Shown here one piece after another: positions 51,930-61,973 of a stretch of 64,000 nucleotides of DNA; within the stretch, counting starts at the first letter, position 1; each line of letters begins with the position of its first letter. Made by a program: the position numbers and the translations under genes. The notes beneath the pieces were generated by a model. That model searched no databases. It saw nothing but the letters and a program-made list of their open reading frames with translations, and was not told where the DNA came from. The stretch is from Deltaproteobacteria bacterium (lineage in GTDB: Bacteria; Desulfobacterota; GWC2-55-46). The stretch covers positions 111,409-175,408 of the forward strand of contig JACRNL010000003.1 of assembly GCA_016234935.1 (NCBI GenBank), read 5' to 3'.

Positions 51930-54263
51930 GTGGATGATACTACGATAGAGGCGCTGGAATTTCCGGCGATTTTAGAAGAGCTTTCAGGCTTTTGCCTTAC
52001 CTCTTACGGGAAGGAGCGCGCCCTTGCGCTTGCCCCGCTTGCCGGGGTGCATCCCATTGATGAGGCCTTCCGTGAATATTTTGAACTCTCGTCCATCCTT
52101 AAAGAATCCGGCAATCTGCCGCTTGGCGGCGCAGCCGACTTAAGGCCGCTGCTTTCAAAGTCAATGCCGCCCGGGGCGTTTTTCCTCCCTGAGGAGATGC
52201 TCACCGTCCTCGGCAACCTCGCCGTGGCCGCCTTGTTGAAGGCCGCTTTGACGCCTGCGTTTGAAAAGCGGCACACGCTCACCTCGGCAAAACTGCGCGC
52301 CGTTTCCGATGAAATAGAGCTCTACAGAGAGCTCGGCCGCATCCTTGACGACAAGGGGCAGATAAAAGACGACGCCTCGCCGGAACTTCGGCGGCTCAGG
52401 CGGGAACTGCGCGCGGTAAAAGAACGCGCCAGGGGACTCCTTGACGAGCTGCTCAAAGACAAGACCATAAAAGACGCCCTTCAGGAAGAGCTTGTCACCA
52501 TAAGGGACGACCGCTACGTCTTCATGATAAAGTCCGGCTCGCATGCCGCGGTCCACGGGATAATACACGGCCAGTCCGGCAGCGGGGCGACATACTTCAT
52601 CGAGCCGATGCAGCTTGTCGAGATAAACAACAGGCTCGCGATAATCGGCAAGGAAGAAAAAGAGGAAGAGATAAGGATATTAAAAGAAGCCACGCGCTTT
52701 ATCCTTTAAAAGAGGGCGCCGCTTTTCTCCGACGCCGCCATATTCGCGGGGCTTGACTGCGTTCAGGCCAAAGCCCTTTTCTCCGAAGCGATAAAAGGCT
52801 CGGCGCCGCTTGTAAAGGCCGCAGGCGGCGTTAAATTAAGGAAGGCCCGTCATCCGCTCCTTGTCCTGAAAGAGGCGCGTGAAGGCGGCCGGCCCGCCGT
52901 GCCGATTGAAATTGTCATTAACGAAAACACATCCACGCTCGTCATCTCCGGCGCGAATACCGGGGGCAAGACCGTCGCGCTTAAGACGTTGGGGCTTTTG
53001 ACGCTTATGGCCCTGTCCGGCATACCCATCCCGGCGGACGAGGGCAGCGAGGCCGTCATCTTCACAGCGATATTCGCGGACATCGGCGACAGGCAGGATA
53101 TAATCGCCAGCCTTTCGACCTTTTCGGCGCATGTGAAGCGGCTGAAGGAATTTCTCTTGCTTGCCGGCAGAGGCTCTCTTGTGCTTATTGACGAGATAGG
53201 CGTCGGCACAGATCCGTCGGAAGGCTCGGCGCTCGCCCTTGCCGCGCTTGAGACGCTCAAAAAAAATGGCGCCGTGACGGTCGTAACGACCCACCATAAC
53301 CTGTTGAAGGCGCAGGCGCAGATAGACCCGGCATATATGAACGCGTCGGTCGAGTTCGATGAATCAAGCCTCCAGCCGCTCTACAGGCTTCACTACGGCA
53401 TCCCCGGGCCGAGCCTTGGGTTGATGATAGCCGAGAGCCTCGGCATCCCGTCCGAGTTAATCTCCCGCGCAAGGCTTTACATAAAAGAAAAGGAAGGCGC
53501 GTTCATCGAGTCGGTGAGGCTGCTCGAGGAAGAAAAGGAAAAGATAAGCAGGATGAAGGATGAAATCGCCGCCCTTGAGGTTAAATGGAAGGCCGCGGTC
53601 GAAAGGCTCACAACAGGCAGGGAACTGATTCTGAAAAAAGCGCAGGGCAAGGCTGACCTTGCCATAGAAGACGCCCGCAGGGAATTTAAAGAGGCCATAG
53701 AAAAATTCAAAGAGGAAAAGGCCGCGTCTCCAGCGGCAAGGGCAAGGGCGGAGGAGCGCGTGCGCATGGCCGCTAAAAAGGCGCTCGAAAGGCTCGGCGA
53801 TAAAAGAGAGCAGTATGTTCCGGCGATCGGCGATAACGTCGTGATTATGGATTCAAACACAAAAGGGGTCGTGATAAGGACAGACGCCAATGCAAAGAAG
53901 GCGGAGCTTCAGGCGGGAAACATCAAGGTATGGGTTGACTTTGACAGGCTTGAAAAAAAGGGCGAAGAGAAAAAGCCAAAGTTCGCAAGGAGCCGGCCGT
54001 CTGGTTTCGCCGAGCCCGAGACGCGGACGTCTGTAAATGTGATAGGCACGAGGGTGGACGAGGCATTAGCGGTCGTAACAAGGTTCCTTGACGACGCCCA
54101 CGCCGCAGGCCTTGACAGCGTCGAGATAATCCACGGCATCGGCACAGGCGCGCTTTCAAAGGCGATACACGAACTTTTGTCAAAGAGCGGCATCGTAAAG
54201 AACTTCCATCACGCCGACCCCAAAAGGGGCGGCGGGGGCGTGACGGTGGTGGAAATGGCGTGA
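51930..54263 (+). pseudogene. mutS2: mutS2, interrupted by one in-frame ochre stop
   Basis: Full span is 778 codons, the normal MutS2 size. Codons from GTG 51930 to TAA 52707-52709 give 259 residues (EALEFPAILEELSGFCLTSYGKERAL; IHGQSGSGATYFIEPMQLVEINNRL). The same frame continues after the stop (KRAPLFSDAAIFAGLDCVQAKALFS; KLRKARHPLLVL), then Walker A GANTGGKTVALKTLG, STFSAHVKR, LLIDEIGVGTDPSEGSALA and a C-terminal Smr nuclease domain (VIGTRVDEALAVVTRFLDDA, IIHGIGTGAL, GGGGVTVV). No frameshift is needed; a CAA to TAA change explains the stop. The 3' half could restart internally. Other possibilities: sequence error, or read-through. Acts on recombination intermediates or collided ribosomes in other bacteria. 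Confidence 0.88.
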
Positions 54264-54636
54264 GGTGGGGCCGCTGAAAAAAGCCCCCCGTTTTACAAAG
54301 GGGGAAGTTTTATTCCTCCTTTAGAAAAGGAGGGTAGGGAGGATTTGAGATGTTGCAGCGTGACAGGTGAGTATTAAAAATATGCGGTGAAAGACACCAT
54401 TAAAAAGCCCCCCTCACCTCAGTCTTCTCCCCAAAGGGGAGAGGAAGCATATGTCGTGTTTTAAGTTAAGCGTTTTTTTTGAATCTTTTTTTCTCCTCTC
54501 CCCATTGGGGAGAGGGTAGGGTGAGGGGGTAGACGTTTCTGATTTGGTCTTGGGCGCCATTGTAAAATCCCCCTCAGTCCCCTTTTTTTAAAGGGGGAGG
54601 TAACAGTCTCCCTTTTGCAAATGGGAAGGTAAAAGC
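54264..54636. repeat. family C palindromic repeats between mutS2 and dnaG
   Basis: A 373-bp gap filled with short palindromes: CCCCCCGTTTTACAAAGGGG and CCTCCTTTAGAAAAGGAGGG at 54280-54335; TCTTCTCCCCAAAGGGGAGA (54420s); CTCCTCTCCCCATTGGGGAG followed by AGGGTAGGGTGAGGGGG (54485-54530); CCCCCTCAGTCCCC/AAAGGGGGAGG (54570-54600). No gene seen. The last may also terminate the preceding transcript or fold the dnaG leader. Confidence 0.75.
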
Positions 54637-56379
54637 ATGATGATCTCCAAGGAAAAAATAGAGGAAGTCAGGCTGCGCGCCAATATCGTGCAGGTGATTT
54701 CGGAATATGTGCCGCTTAAGAAACGGGGGGCCAATTACACGGGGCTTTGCCCGTTCCATTCCGAGAAGACGCCTTCTTTTTCCGTAAGCGAAGAAAAAAA
54801 CATGTTCTACTGCTTCGGATGCAACGCCGCCGGCAGCGCCATAACCTTTGTCATGAAAAAGGACGGGCTGAGCTTTCCTGACGCGGTGCGCTCGCTTGCG
54901 GCGCGCTTTGGCGTGACGATAACAGAGGAGAAAAAAGGCGCGCGGGATTTTAAAGATTCTCTTTATTCCATAAATCAGGCGGCGTCGGAATTTTTTATAA
55001 ATGAATTAAAAGGCGCGGGGGGCAAGTTTGCGAGGGATTACCTCGCTAAGAGAGGCTATGCGGATACGCCGGAGATTTTAAAGGCCTTCGGCGCCGGCTA
55101 TGCGCCGGACAGATGGGACGGGCTTGTTATTTATCTCAAACGCAAGGGCTTTAAGCCCGAGCTTGCGGAGAAGGCGGGCCTTGTCGTCAAGAAAAAGGAC
55201 GGGGGCGACTACGACAGGTTCAGGGGGCGGCTTATCTTCCCGATAGCGGATTTAAAGGGCAGGGTCATAGCCTTTGGCGGAAGGAGCCTCGGCGAAGCAA
55301 TGCCCAAGTATTTAAATTCGCCGGAGACGGCTGTATTCAAAAAAGGGGAGACGCTCTACGGCATGCCGCTTGCCAAAGAGGCGATAGGCAAGCAGGGCTT
55401 TGCGATAATCGTCGAGGGTTATTTCGACCTTATGGCTCTGCACCGGCACGGCTTTACAAACAGCGTGGCCACGATGGGGACGGCGCTTACGCCGGAGCAC
55501 ATAAAACTTTTAAAGGGCTATGCATCTTCGGCATACGCGCTTTTCGACGCTGACGACGCGGGAAAGAGGGCGGCCATGCGCTCACTTGAGCTTTTCCTCG
55601 ACGAGGACATGCCCGCGCGCGCGATAGTCCTGCCCGGCGCGAAAGACCCGGACGAGTTCCTCTCCAACCACGGCGCGCCTGCAATGAAAAAGGCCGTTGA
55701 CGAGGCCGACCCGTTGATGGAGTTCTGCCTCCGTGAGATTCAAAAAAAGTTCCAGCTAAGTAAACCTGAGGGCAAGAAAAGTTATTTAGACGCGGTCATC
55801 CCGTATTTAAAACGTGTAAAGAACGTTGCGGAAAGGGGCCACTACGCGGCGTTCGTGGCGCCGATACTCGGCATACCGATTGATGCGGTGTATCAGGCCA
55901 TCGGCCATGCGGGGCTTTCGTCCGCCAGCGGGGCGCTAAGGCGCGGCCATGTTTCAACCGGGACGAACCTGCAGGAGATGACCGTCCTGAAGGTCATCGT
56001 GCGGCATCCTGAGCTTTACAGCCCGGATGTTCAATCGGCCATTGACGCCTTTACAGACCCGCTTCTCAAGGAGGCCGGAAAGGTGGTCTCTGCTTTTTAC
56101 CGCGAAGGCAGGGCCATTGACCTCTCCCGCCTTGTTGAGGAGATAGATGACGAAGGGCTGAAGGGCCTTGTGGCCGGCACGCTTTTCAAGGATGGCGACG
56201 GCTTCATCGAGGCGCCGGAAAAGATGCTTAAAGACTGTTTGAAAAAGATACTGAACAGAGGTAAGCTGAAGATGTCCACCCAGGACATGATCAGGAGTCT
56301 GGAAGAATCCGGCATGGGGGATATCGCCGACAAGATGAGGGAAAGGTCGCATAAGAAGGGATCAACCGGAAAAAGCTGA
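54637..56379 (+). CDS. dnaG: DNA primase
   Basis: 580 residues. Zinc domain [29 protein letters not shown] (CHCC), RNA-polymerase domain with [25 protein letters not shown] and [16 protein letters not shown], a Toprim core ([53 protein letters not shown] with its DxD), and a C-terminal helicase-interaction domain. Synthesises primers for replication. The start could be either ATG of the pair. rpoD follows 28 bp later, the classical dnaG-rpoD order. Confidence 0.97.
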   Translation: MMISKEKIEEVRLRANIVQVISEYVPLKKRGANYTGLCPFHSEKTPSFSVSEEKNMFYCFGCNAAGSAITFVMKKDGLSFPDAVRSLAARFGVTITEEKKGARDFKDSLYSINQAASEFFINELKGAGGKFARDYLAKRGYADTPEILKAFGAGYAPDRWDGLVIYLKRKGFKPELAEKAGLVVKKKDGGDYDRFRGRLIFPIADLKGRVIAFGGRSLGEAMPKYLNSPETAVFKKGETLYGMPLAKEAIGKQGFAIIVEGYFDLMALHRHGFTNSVATMGTALTPEHIKLLKGYASSAYALFDADDAGKRAAMRSLELFLDEDMPARAIVLPGAKDPDEFLSNHGAPAMKKAVDEADPLMEFCLREIQKKFQLSKPEGKKSYLDAVIPYLKRVKNVAERGHYAAFVAPILGIPIDAVYQAIGHAGLSSASGALRRGHVSTGTNLQEMTVLKVIVRHPELYSPDVQSAIDAFTDPLLKEAGKVVSAFYREGRAIDLSRLVEEIDDEGLKGLVAGTLFKDGDGFIEAPEKMLKDCLKKILNRGKLKMSTQDMIRSLEESGMGDIADKMRERSHKKGSTGKS

Positions 56380-56407
56380 ATACCTCAAGCCGCGCGCGGG
56401 GCATCAC

Positions 56408-57910
56408 ATGGACAACATGAAAAACAGGCCGGAGGATAACGAAGCCGACGTTGAAATGGACATGGATGACACCCGTGTGCCAAATGAGACAGGCGAGCCT
56501 GTCGGCGAGACCCAGTCCGAGAGCAATGCCGCCTCTGAAGCCGCGCTCCGTGACCCTGTAAAGGCATACCTGAGGGAGATGGGCGCGGTTGATCTTCTTA
56601 CCAAGGAAGAAGAGGTGACGCTTGCCCGCAGGATTGAAGAGGGCAGGACGCAGGTCACGAGGGAATTCCTGAAGTCTCCGGTGATAATCGACGAGGTAAA
56701 CGGCTTTTTAAACAGGCTTAAGGAAAAACCCGCTGAAGAGGATGTGCTTGCATTCGATGACGATGAAGGGTTTCTGCGCGAAGACGAGCATGACCTTAAA
56801 GACGTGCTCAGTTCGATAGACGAGGTTAACGCGCTTTACTCAAAGCACTCCTCGGGCGGGAAAAAAGGTAAAGACAGCCCTCTGAGAGGGCTGAGCCCTC
56901 TCAGAGGGTTCAACGATGAAAGGCTCATAAGCCTTCTGCTTGACATAGAAAAAAAGAGCCACGTCTTTGAGCGGGCCGCATTGAGGCTTCGCGGCTATGA
57001 ACGCGACCTCAAGAGGCTTAAAAGGAAAAAGGCCGCGCTGGCCAAGGCCCCTGCGTCAAGCGCGCGCGATAAGGAATTAAGGCAGATAACGGCCGGGATG
57101 AAGGAGATTAAGTCCGCCGTGGGGCTGGATGCCGCCGGCCTCGAACTGATGCTGAAGGCCGTGGCCGTGTGGGAGCGGCAGATAGAGGACGCCAAGGAAA
57201 AGCTCATAAGCGCGAACCTGCGCCTCGTCGTAAGCATAGCAAGAAGATACATAAACCGCGGCCTGCATCTCCTGGACCTGATACAGGAAGGCAACATCGG
57301 CCTCATGCGCGCGGTCGAAAAGTTTGAATACCAGAGGGGCTACAAGTTCTCCACTTATGCCACATGGTGGATACGCCAGGCGGTCTCACGCGCCATAGCC
57401 GATCAGGCGCGCACCATCCGCATCCCCGTCCACATGATAGAGACCATCAACAAGCTCGTCAGGGCCTCGCACTACTTTGTCCAGGAAAACGGCAGAGAGC
57501 CCGCGCCTGAAGAGCTCTCAGGCATAATGCAGATGCCGCTTGAGAAGGTCAGGAAGATAATGAAGATAGCCAAAGAGCCTATCAGCCTTGAAACGCCCAT
57601 AGGCGACGACGGCGACAGCTCGCTCGGCGACTTCATAGAGGACAAAGACGCCGCCCACCCGCATGACGAGATGATGAGCAGCGACCTCACCGGACACATG
57701 AACGAAGTCCTCGCGACGCTCTCCCAGCGCGAGGAAAAGGTCCTGCGCATGCGCTTCGGCATAGGCGAGAACAAAGACCACACGCTCGAAGAGGTCGGCC
57801 TGTTCTTCAAGGTCACGCGCGAACGCATCCGCCAGATAGAAGCCAAGGCCCTGCGTAAACTCCGCCATCCTAAAAGATGCAGGGTGCTTAAGACCTTTTC
57901 GGAGAAGTAG
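56408..57910 (+). CDS. rpoD: primary sigma factor RpoD with a repeat-derived insert
   Basis: 500 residues. Region 1.2 ([31 protein letters not shown]), a non-conserved segment of about 170 residues, region 2 ([65 protein letters not shown]), region 3, and region 4 ([16 protein letters not shown], [30 protein letters not shown]). It lacks a region 1.1 of full length. In the non-conserved segment residues 157-168 ([12 protein letters not shown]) are encoded by two 18-nt palindromic units. Housekeeping promoter recognition. Confidence 0.97.
   Translation: MDNMKNRPEDNEADVEMDMDDTRVPNETGEPVGETQSESNAASEAALRDPVKAYLREMGAVDLLTKEEEVTLARRIEEGRTQVTREFLKSPVIIDEVNGFLNRLKEKPAEEDVLAFDDDEGFLREDEHDLKDVLSSIDEVNALYSKHSSGGKKGKDSPLRGLSPLRGFNDERLISLLLDIEKKSHVFERAALRLRGYERDLKRLKRKKAALAKAPASSARDKELRQITAGMKEIKSAVGLDAAGLELMLKAVAVWERQIEDAKEKLISANLRLVVSIARRYINRGLHLLDLIQEGNIGLMRAVEKFEYQRGYKFSTYATWWIRQAVSRAIADQARTIRIPVHMIETINKLVRASHYFVQENGREPAPEELSGIMQMPLEKVRKIMKIAKEPISLETPIGDDGDSSLGDFIEDKDAAHPHDEMMSSDLTGHMNEVLATLSQREEKVLRMRFGIGENKDHTLEEVGLFFKVTRERIRQIEAKALRKLRHPKRCRVLKTFSEK
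56876..56911. repeat. 18-nt tandem repeat in frame within rpoD
   Basis: AGCCCTCTGAGAGGGCTG (56876) and AGCCCTCTCAGAGGGTTC (56894). The first unit starts exactly on codon 157. Each unit contains a CCCTCT..AGAGGG palindrome. Confidence 0.9.
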
Positions 57911-57931
57911 GGGGGCAATTCAAAAATTTAA

Positions 57932-57957
57932 AAAGGCGGGCGAAGCCCGCCTTTGCG
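57932..57957. terminator. terminator after rpoD
   Basis: AAAGGCGGGC - GAA - GCCCGCCTTT (10-bp perfect stem), working for rpoD on plus; the A-run on the left allows use on the minus strand for the convergent membrane-protein gene. Confidence 0.85.
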
Positions 57958-58002
57958 GCTGCGCGGCTGGATTGGTTGAGATTGACAGACGGTGGTGACG
58001 GT

Positions 58003-59601
58003 TTATCTTTCCATGCGGCATAACAACAGGTCGTTTTGCAATCTTGATTTTATGAACATGCAACTTTGAGGATTTATTTGCAGCTGATAAGATTTGACAA
58101 TATTTTGCGCCTCTTCGACGGTAGTTTTAGCCGTCGTAAAAAGATATGCCGGTCCGGTTTGTTTTTTGAGCAGTTGCTGTATCTCTAACTGGAACATGTT
58201 TTTTTTGGCAGGATCCTGAAAATTGCTTTGTACTCTGACGAACCTGATATCAGCCGGAAAAAAAGGTATGACATATGAGATAGGTTCAACGCCTATCATT
58301 ACAATGATTGCGCCCTTGCCATATTCAATCGGTGGGACTTCCACTCCGAAGTATGAATCAGCCCACGATGCACGGCCCCAGTCAGGGAATTGCACGCCAA
58401 CGGCTATTACCGCAAAAAGGACAATTGCAACGGCTGTCCTGGCATAAAATTTTTTAAAAATATACGAGAGCAGTAAAATTATAATTATTGGGCCAAGTAT
58501 CTCAAGCGCCACGATATATCTGTATATAGCAAAAACGGCTTGCCAAACCACATAGCTTGCCGCAAAAAAAGCTACTAAAAATAAAGCTGTTTTGCGGTTG
58601 ACGTTATCTCCATCTTTGTCATTAATGGGCAAGGGTCTTTTCGATATATACAGGCCGTATATGCCTTTAAAGATTGCCAGTATGACTAAGAAATATATGA
58701 TCGCAAACCGCAGATCCCGGAAGCCAAGCCCCATAAATAAAGCGTTTTCCGCCGCAAAGGGCAATGGATGCAGCAGGAACTGTATAAAATTTTTCGGTAT
58801 AAAGCGTTGATCCGAAAAATTAACGTAGTCAAAATATGGGGATTTGAAAATTCTGTTGTAAAGCGGGAATAAGGGGCTATGGAATTTGTTCCATAAGGTA
58901 AGCATCCAGAATCCTGATGACAACACGAAGCCGCCGGCAACGGCTGTGCCATATACCGCTATCGAAGTCACACGTTCTTTCCAGCCTTTAAAAAGCAGCG
59001 GCACGGCGATCAGGGCGCCTACGGCAAAAACCATCAAGGTCATTTTTAATCCGGCGCCGAACCCTAATATTAAGCCTGAGATAAAAAAAACGGCCCATGA
59101 CGATTTATCGCGGCTGAGATTCTTAATAACCAGCAGAAGCGCCGCAAGCACGAATAAACTGACAAGATTATCGTTAAAGGTTGTCCCCAGTGTAGTTAAA
59201 AAACCAGGACCATAGACCCCTATTGCGGCGCAAATCAAAGAATTGATAATCCTTTTCGCGTTGCTTTTAAAAAGAAAAACATTATATGCAATTAGATATG
59301 CCAGCCAGAAGTTGATGCCGTGCAACGCGCCCATTATAAATCCTGCCCATCGAGGCGGAAGGCAGGTGACAAGATAATAAAATGGCAAGTCCGTAAGCGG
59401 ATTAAGATAAGATTGAAACTGCGCAGGCGCGTAATCAAAATCAATGCGCCCGTTTAAAAATGCATACGGATTATAATAATGGTAGTCCTTTAAATCCCAG
59501 TTCGCATCCTGTCCGAAATAAACCGACAAAGCTCCGAAGAACAGCATGCCGCATATTAATATTATTGGATTTAAGAGTGATTGTATTTTGCCTTTTATCA
59601 T
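58003..59601 (-). CDS. polytopic membrane protein, GT-C glycosyltransferase-like
   Basis: 532 residues with about ten to twelve hydrophobic helices (ILICGMLFFGALSVYF, INSLICAAIGVYGPGFLTTL, WAVFFISGLILGFGAGLKMTLMVFAVGALIAVPLLF, AVAIVLFAVIAVGV and others). An early loop DANWDLKDYHYYNPYAFLNGRIDFDYAPA holds acidic/aromatic residues as in the catalytic first loop of GT-C enzymes that use polyprenyl-phosphate sugars. The assignment to a glycosyltransferase is tentative. It is clearly more A/T-rich than the surrounding genome, suggesting a different origin. The GT2 gene lies 57 bp upstream on the same strand. Confidence 0.7.
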   Translation of the reverse strand: MIKGKIQSLLNPIILICGMLFFGALSVYFGQDANWDLKDYHYYNPYAFLNGRIDFDYAPAQFQSYLNPLTDLPFYYLVTCLPPRWAGFIMGALHGINFWLAYLIAYNVFLFKSNAKRIINSLICAAIGVYGPGFLTTLGTTFNDNLVSLFVLAALLLVIKNLSRDKSSWAVFFISGLILGFGAGLKMTLMVFAVGALIAVPLLFKGWKERVTSIAVYGTAVAGGFVLSSGFWMLTLWNKFHSPLFPLYNRIFKSPYFDYVNFSDQRFIPKNFIQFLLHPLPFAAENALFMGLGFRDLRFAIIYFLVILAIFKGIYGLYISKRPLPINDKDGDNVNRKTALFLVAFFAASYVVWQAVFAIYRYIVALEILGPIIIILLLSYIFKKFYARTAVAIVLFAVIAVGVQFPDWGRASWADSYFGVEVPPIEYGKGAIIVMIGVEPISYVIPFFPADIRFVRVQSNFQDPAKKNMFQLEIQQLLKKQTGPAYLFTTAKTTVEEAQNIVKSYQLQINPQSCMFIKSRLQNDLLLCRMER

Positions 59602-59657
59602 GAAGCCTCAGGTAAGTTTGTCGATATCCTGTTGCGGGAGCGCTTGTTTGAATATCT

Positions 59658-60830
59658 TTATTTATGCTTCAACTCAAGGATGCTCAAAAAGAAACTTGAA
59701 AAAATTATCTGTATGCCCGATACAAGCATGGTAAGCGAGGGGATGGTTATCCTCATAATCCTCTGCGGGGCAAGAGGCCCGAAAGAAGCCTCAGACCACT
59801 TAAACATGGCGACCGCGCTACCCGTTGTCCCCAGGAGGCACAGCAGGACGCCGAATATGATTCCTCTTTCAAGCGTCAGTATCTTTAGCGCCTTGCTGGT
59901 CCACTTATCCTCCGGCAGCAGTCCGGCGCTGACCCCGTAAACTTTTGCGAAAAAGGCGAATAGAACTGTCTGCAGCCCAAGCATGATCAGCATCGAGGCG
60001 TAAAGCATGGTATGGACGTCGAAGGTAACCCCTCCGACTGTCCTCGGTTCCGGCAAAAGCCAAAGCATTGCAGATAGTCCAAGCAGCATCATCACTCCGC
60101 CGGGATAGAGGAAAAGCCATCTTGGGCTGTAGATAAGGAGGAACCTTAAATGACGCCAGCCGTCACGCCACGCGCGCAGATGAGGAGGGCGGCTCCGTCC
60201 ATCCGGCGAAAGGGTGGTAGGTACCTCCGTGATACGAAACCCGTAAAGGGTCATCTTCACGATCATCTCGCTGGCGAATTCCATGCCGGTAGTGCGCAGG
60301 TTCAGCCGCTGGACCGACTGCCTGCTAAAACCCCTCAGGCCGCAATGGAAGTCTCCTGCAGGACTGCCGAAGAACAAGCGGCCTATGCCCGTAAGCACGG
60401 GATTGCCGAGATATTTATGCAAAAAAGGCATTGCGCCGGGTTTTATCCCGCCCTTGAACCGGTTGCCCATAACAAGGTCATACCCCTCCCGGAGCTTTGA
60501 AACGAAGGGTTTTAATTCATAAAAATCGTAGGAGTCGTCGGCATCGCCCATTATTATGTATTTGCCGCGCGCGGCTGTTATACCACCCATAATGGCAGCG
60601 CCGTAGCCGCGCGTCATTACATCAACCACCGTTGCCCCATGGGCTTTGGCAATGGCCTGCGACCCGTCGGTAGAGCCGTTATCGGCTATGATTACCTCTC
60701 CATTCACATGGTTGCTTTCCAGGAATTTGCGCGCCTTATCTATACATATTGCCAGCGTCTCGGCTTCATTGAGACAGGGCATTATTATGGAAAGTTCAAC
60801 ATCGTGCGATGATGCGCAATGCATAGTCAA
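59658..60830 (-). CDS. family 2 glycosyltransferase with C-terminal membrane helices
   Basis: 390 residues. GT2 domain (ELSIIMPCLNEAETLAICIDKARKFL, VIIADNGSTDGSQAIAKAHGATVVDVMTRGYGAAIMGGITAARGKYIIMGDADDSYDF, with DAD as metal site; VMGNRFKGGIKPGAMPFLHKYLGNPVLTGIGRLFFG) followed by four hydrophobic helices. It resembles dolichyl/undecaprenyl-phosphate sugar transferases that supply GT-C enzymes, consistent with the adjacent membrane protein. Start MTMHCASSHDVELS; the true start may be a few codons later. Confidence 0.85.
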   Translation of the reverse strand: MTMHCASSHDVELSIIMPCLNEAETLAICIDKARKFLESNHVNGEVIIADNGSTDGSQAIAKAHGATVVDVMTRGYGAAIMGGITAARGKYIIMGDADDSYDFYELKPFVSKLREGYDLVMGNRFKGGIKPGAMPFLHKYLGNPVLTGIGRLFFGSPAGDFHCGLRGFSRQSVQRLNLRTTGMEFASEMIVKMTLYGFRITEVPTTLSPDGRSRPPHLRAWRDGWRHLRFLLIYSPRWLFLYPGGVMMLLGLSAMLWLLPEPRTVGGVTFDVHTMLYASMLIMLGLQTVLFAFFAKVYGVSAGLLPEDKWTSKALKILTLERGIIFGVLLCLLGTTGSAVAMFKWSEASFGPLAPQRIMRITIPSLTMLVSGIQIIFSSFFLSILELKHK

Positions 60831-61165
60831 CTCCTGGATGAATCACTTCCGGATGTATCAGCCCGGCAGGCGCGATAAAAATCCGTTAATGGAAAATTAT
60901 GTAATCTGAAGGCGTTGAAGACGCACAGTGTGTAAACCTTCAGCCCTCGGCGAATGAAACACCTCGCTGCAAATTTTTTCTGCTCGACGTTATATCAGGA
61001 TTTTGTGCACCGAGAGATAATAAAACTATTTGGAAAAGCGCCGCGTATATCAAGAGGGATCTGCCCTGCTCGGCAGGCTGAAATACCTGAAAATGGGTGC
61101 AGTTCATTTTTCCGATTTGCCTGGCGTTCCTGCATGCAGGGGCCGGGCTGCGCCGGCGTAAAAAC
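60831..61165. other. intergenic region between the GT2 gene and the cupredoxin gene
   Basis: No gene seen on either strand. AT-rich upstream part (60870-61030) probably holds the promoter of the GT2 gene. Contains CCTGCTCGGCAGG and CCTGCATGCAGG small palindromes near 61066 and 61131. Confidence 0.5.
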
Positions 61166-61166
61166 G

Positions 61167-61190
61167 GGCCTTGCTTTTTTAAACAAGGCC
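61167..61190 (-). terminator. terminator of the cupredoxin gene
   Basis: GGCCTTG (61167-61173) pairs with CAAGGCC (61184-61190); on the minus strand the hairpin is followed by CGTTTTT, 13 bp after the cupredoxin stop. Confidence 0.75.
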
Positions 61191-61202
61191 TTAAAATCCC
61201 CT

Positions 61203-61874
61203 TTACTCTTCCACCGTCACCTTGCCGATCATGCCTTTGTGGATGTAGCAGATGTAGAAGTATTCGCCGGCGGCGGTGAACTTGAACTCGAAGCTCTGGC
61301 CGGGCTCGATGCGCGTGGCCTTTATGCCGCCTGTGCCTATGACGGGCATGGAAATCAGCACGTGCGCCAGTGTGTCTTTGTTTTCCCAGCGGACGGTCTC
61401 GCCTTTTTTGATGATTATGTTGTCTGGCTGGAATATGTTTTTTGCCTCTTCGGCTGAATCATGCTTGACCATTACGTGGGTAGTCTGAAGCACGTGGATG
61501 CCGTTTTCGGCCTTCAGGCGCACCGGGGCGCCTGAAAGCTTTGAGTTGAACACGGCCTTTTTGACCTCTTTAAGCATGGTGAAGTCGCCGGTCTCGTCTT
61601 TAAGGCCGCTGGCTAAAAGCTCGGCGGTGTAGAGCTTTGCTTCCTTGTCCTCAGGCGTGATTTCCGGCTTTGCGGCCTCTTCAAGGAGGGCCTTTACCTC
61701 AGCCGGTATCTTGTCCTTGTTCTCTGCTATGATGGCCGACATCTTGAGGGCGTTCTTGGAGTCAACGGCCTCAAGATATTTTGTCACAAGCTCGGACTGC
61801 GCGGCTTTCGCGCCTGTGTTAAGGGCGAACGTCATTATCACGGCGGTAATTAACGCTGTTTTTTTCATTTCCAT
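61203..61874 (-). CDS. periplasmic cupredoxin-domain protein
   Basis: 223 residues from ATG 61874 (GGGAGG 7 bases upstream). Signal peptide MEMKKTALITAVIMTFALNTGAKA; a helical middle region (30-115); C-terminal plastocyanin-like domain (FQPDNIIIKKGETVRWENKDTLAHVLIS...AGEYFYICYIHKGMIGKVTVEE) with type 1 copper ligands H171, C209, H212 and M215. Probably an electron carrier or copper protein of the periplasm; the partner is unknown. Monocistronic with its own terminator. Confidence 0.86.
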   Translation of the reverse strand: MEMKKTALITAVIMTFALNTGAKAAQSELVTKYLEAVDSKNALKMSAIIAENKDKIPAEVKALLEEAAKPEITPEDKEAKLYTAELLASGLKDETGDFTMLKEVKKAVFNSKLSGAPVRLKAENGIHVLQTTHVMVKHDSAEEAKNIFQPDNIIIKKGETVRWENKDTLAHVLISMPVIGTGGIKATRIEPGQSFEFKFTAAGEYFYICYIHKGMIGKVTVEE

Positions 61875-61973
61875 AGTTAAACCTCCCAATGAAGAATTTT
61901 ATAAGTTGAGACTTATCCTTGATTTATACGGCGATAATGTGTTTTGATTATAATTCATTACCACAAACTCGCC

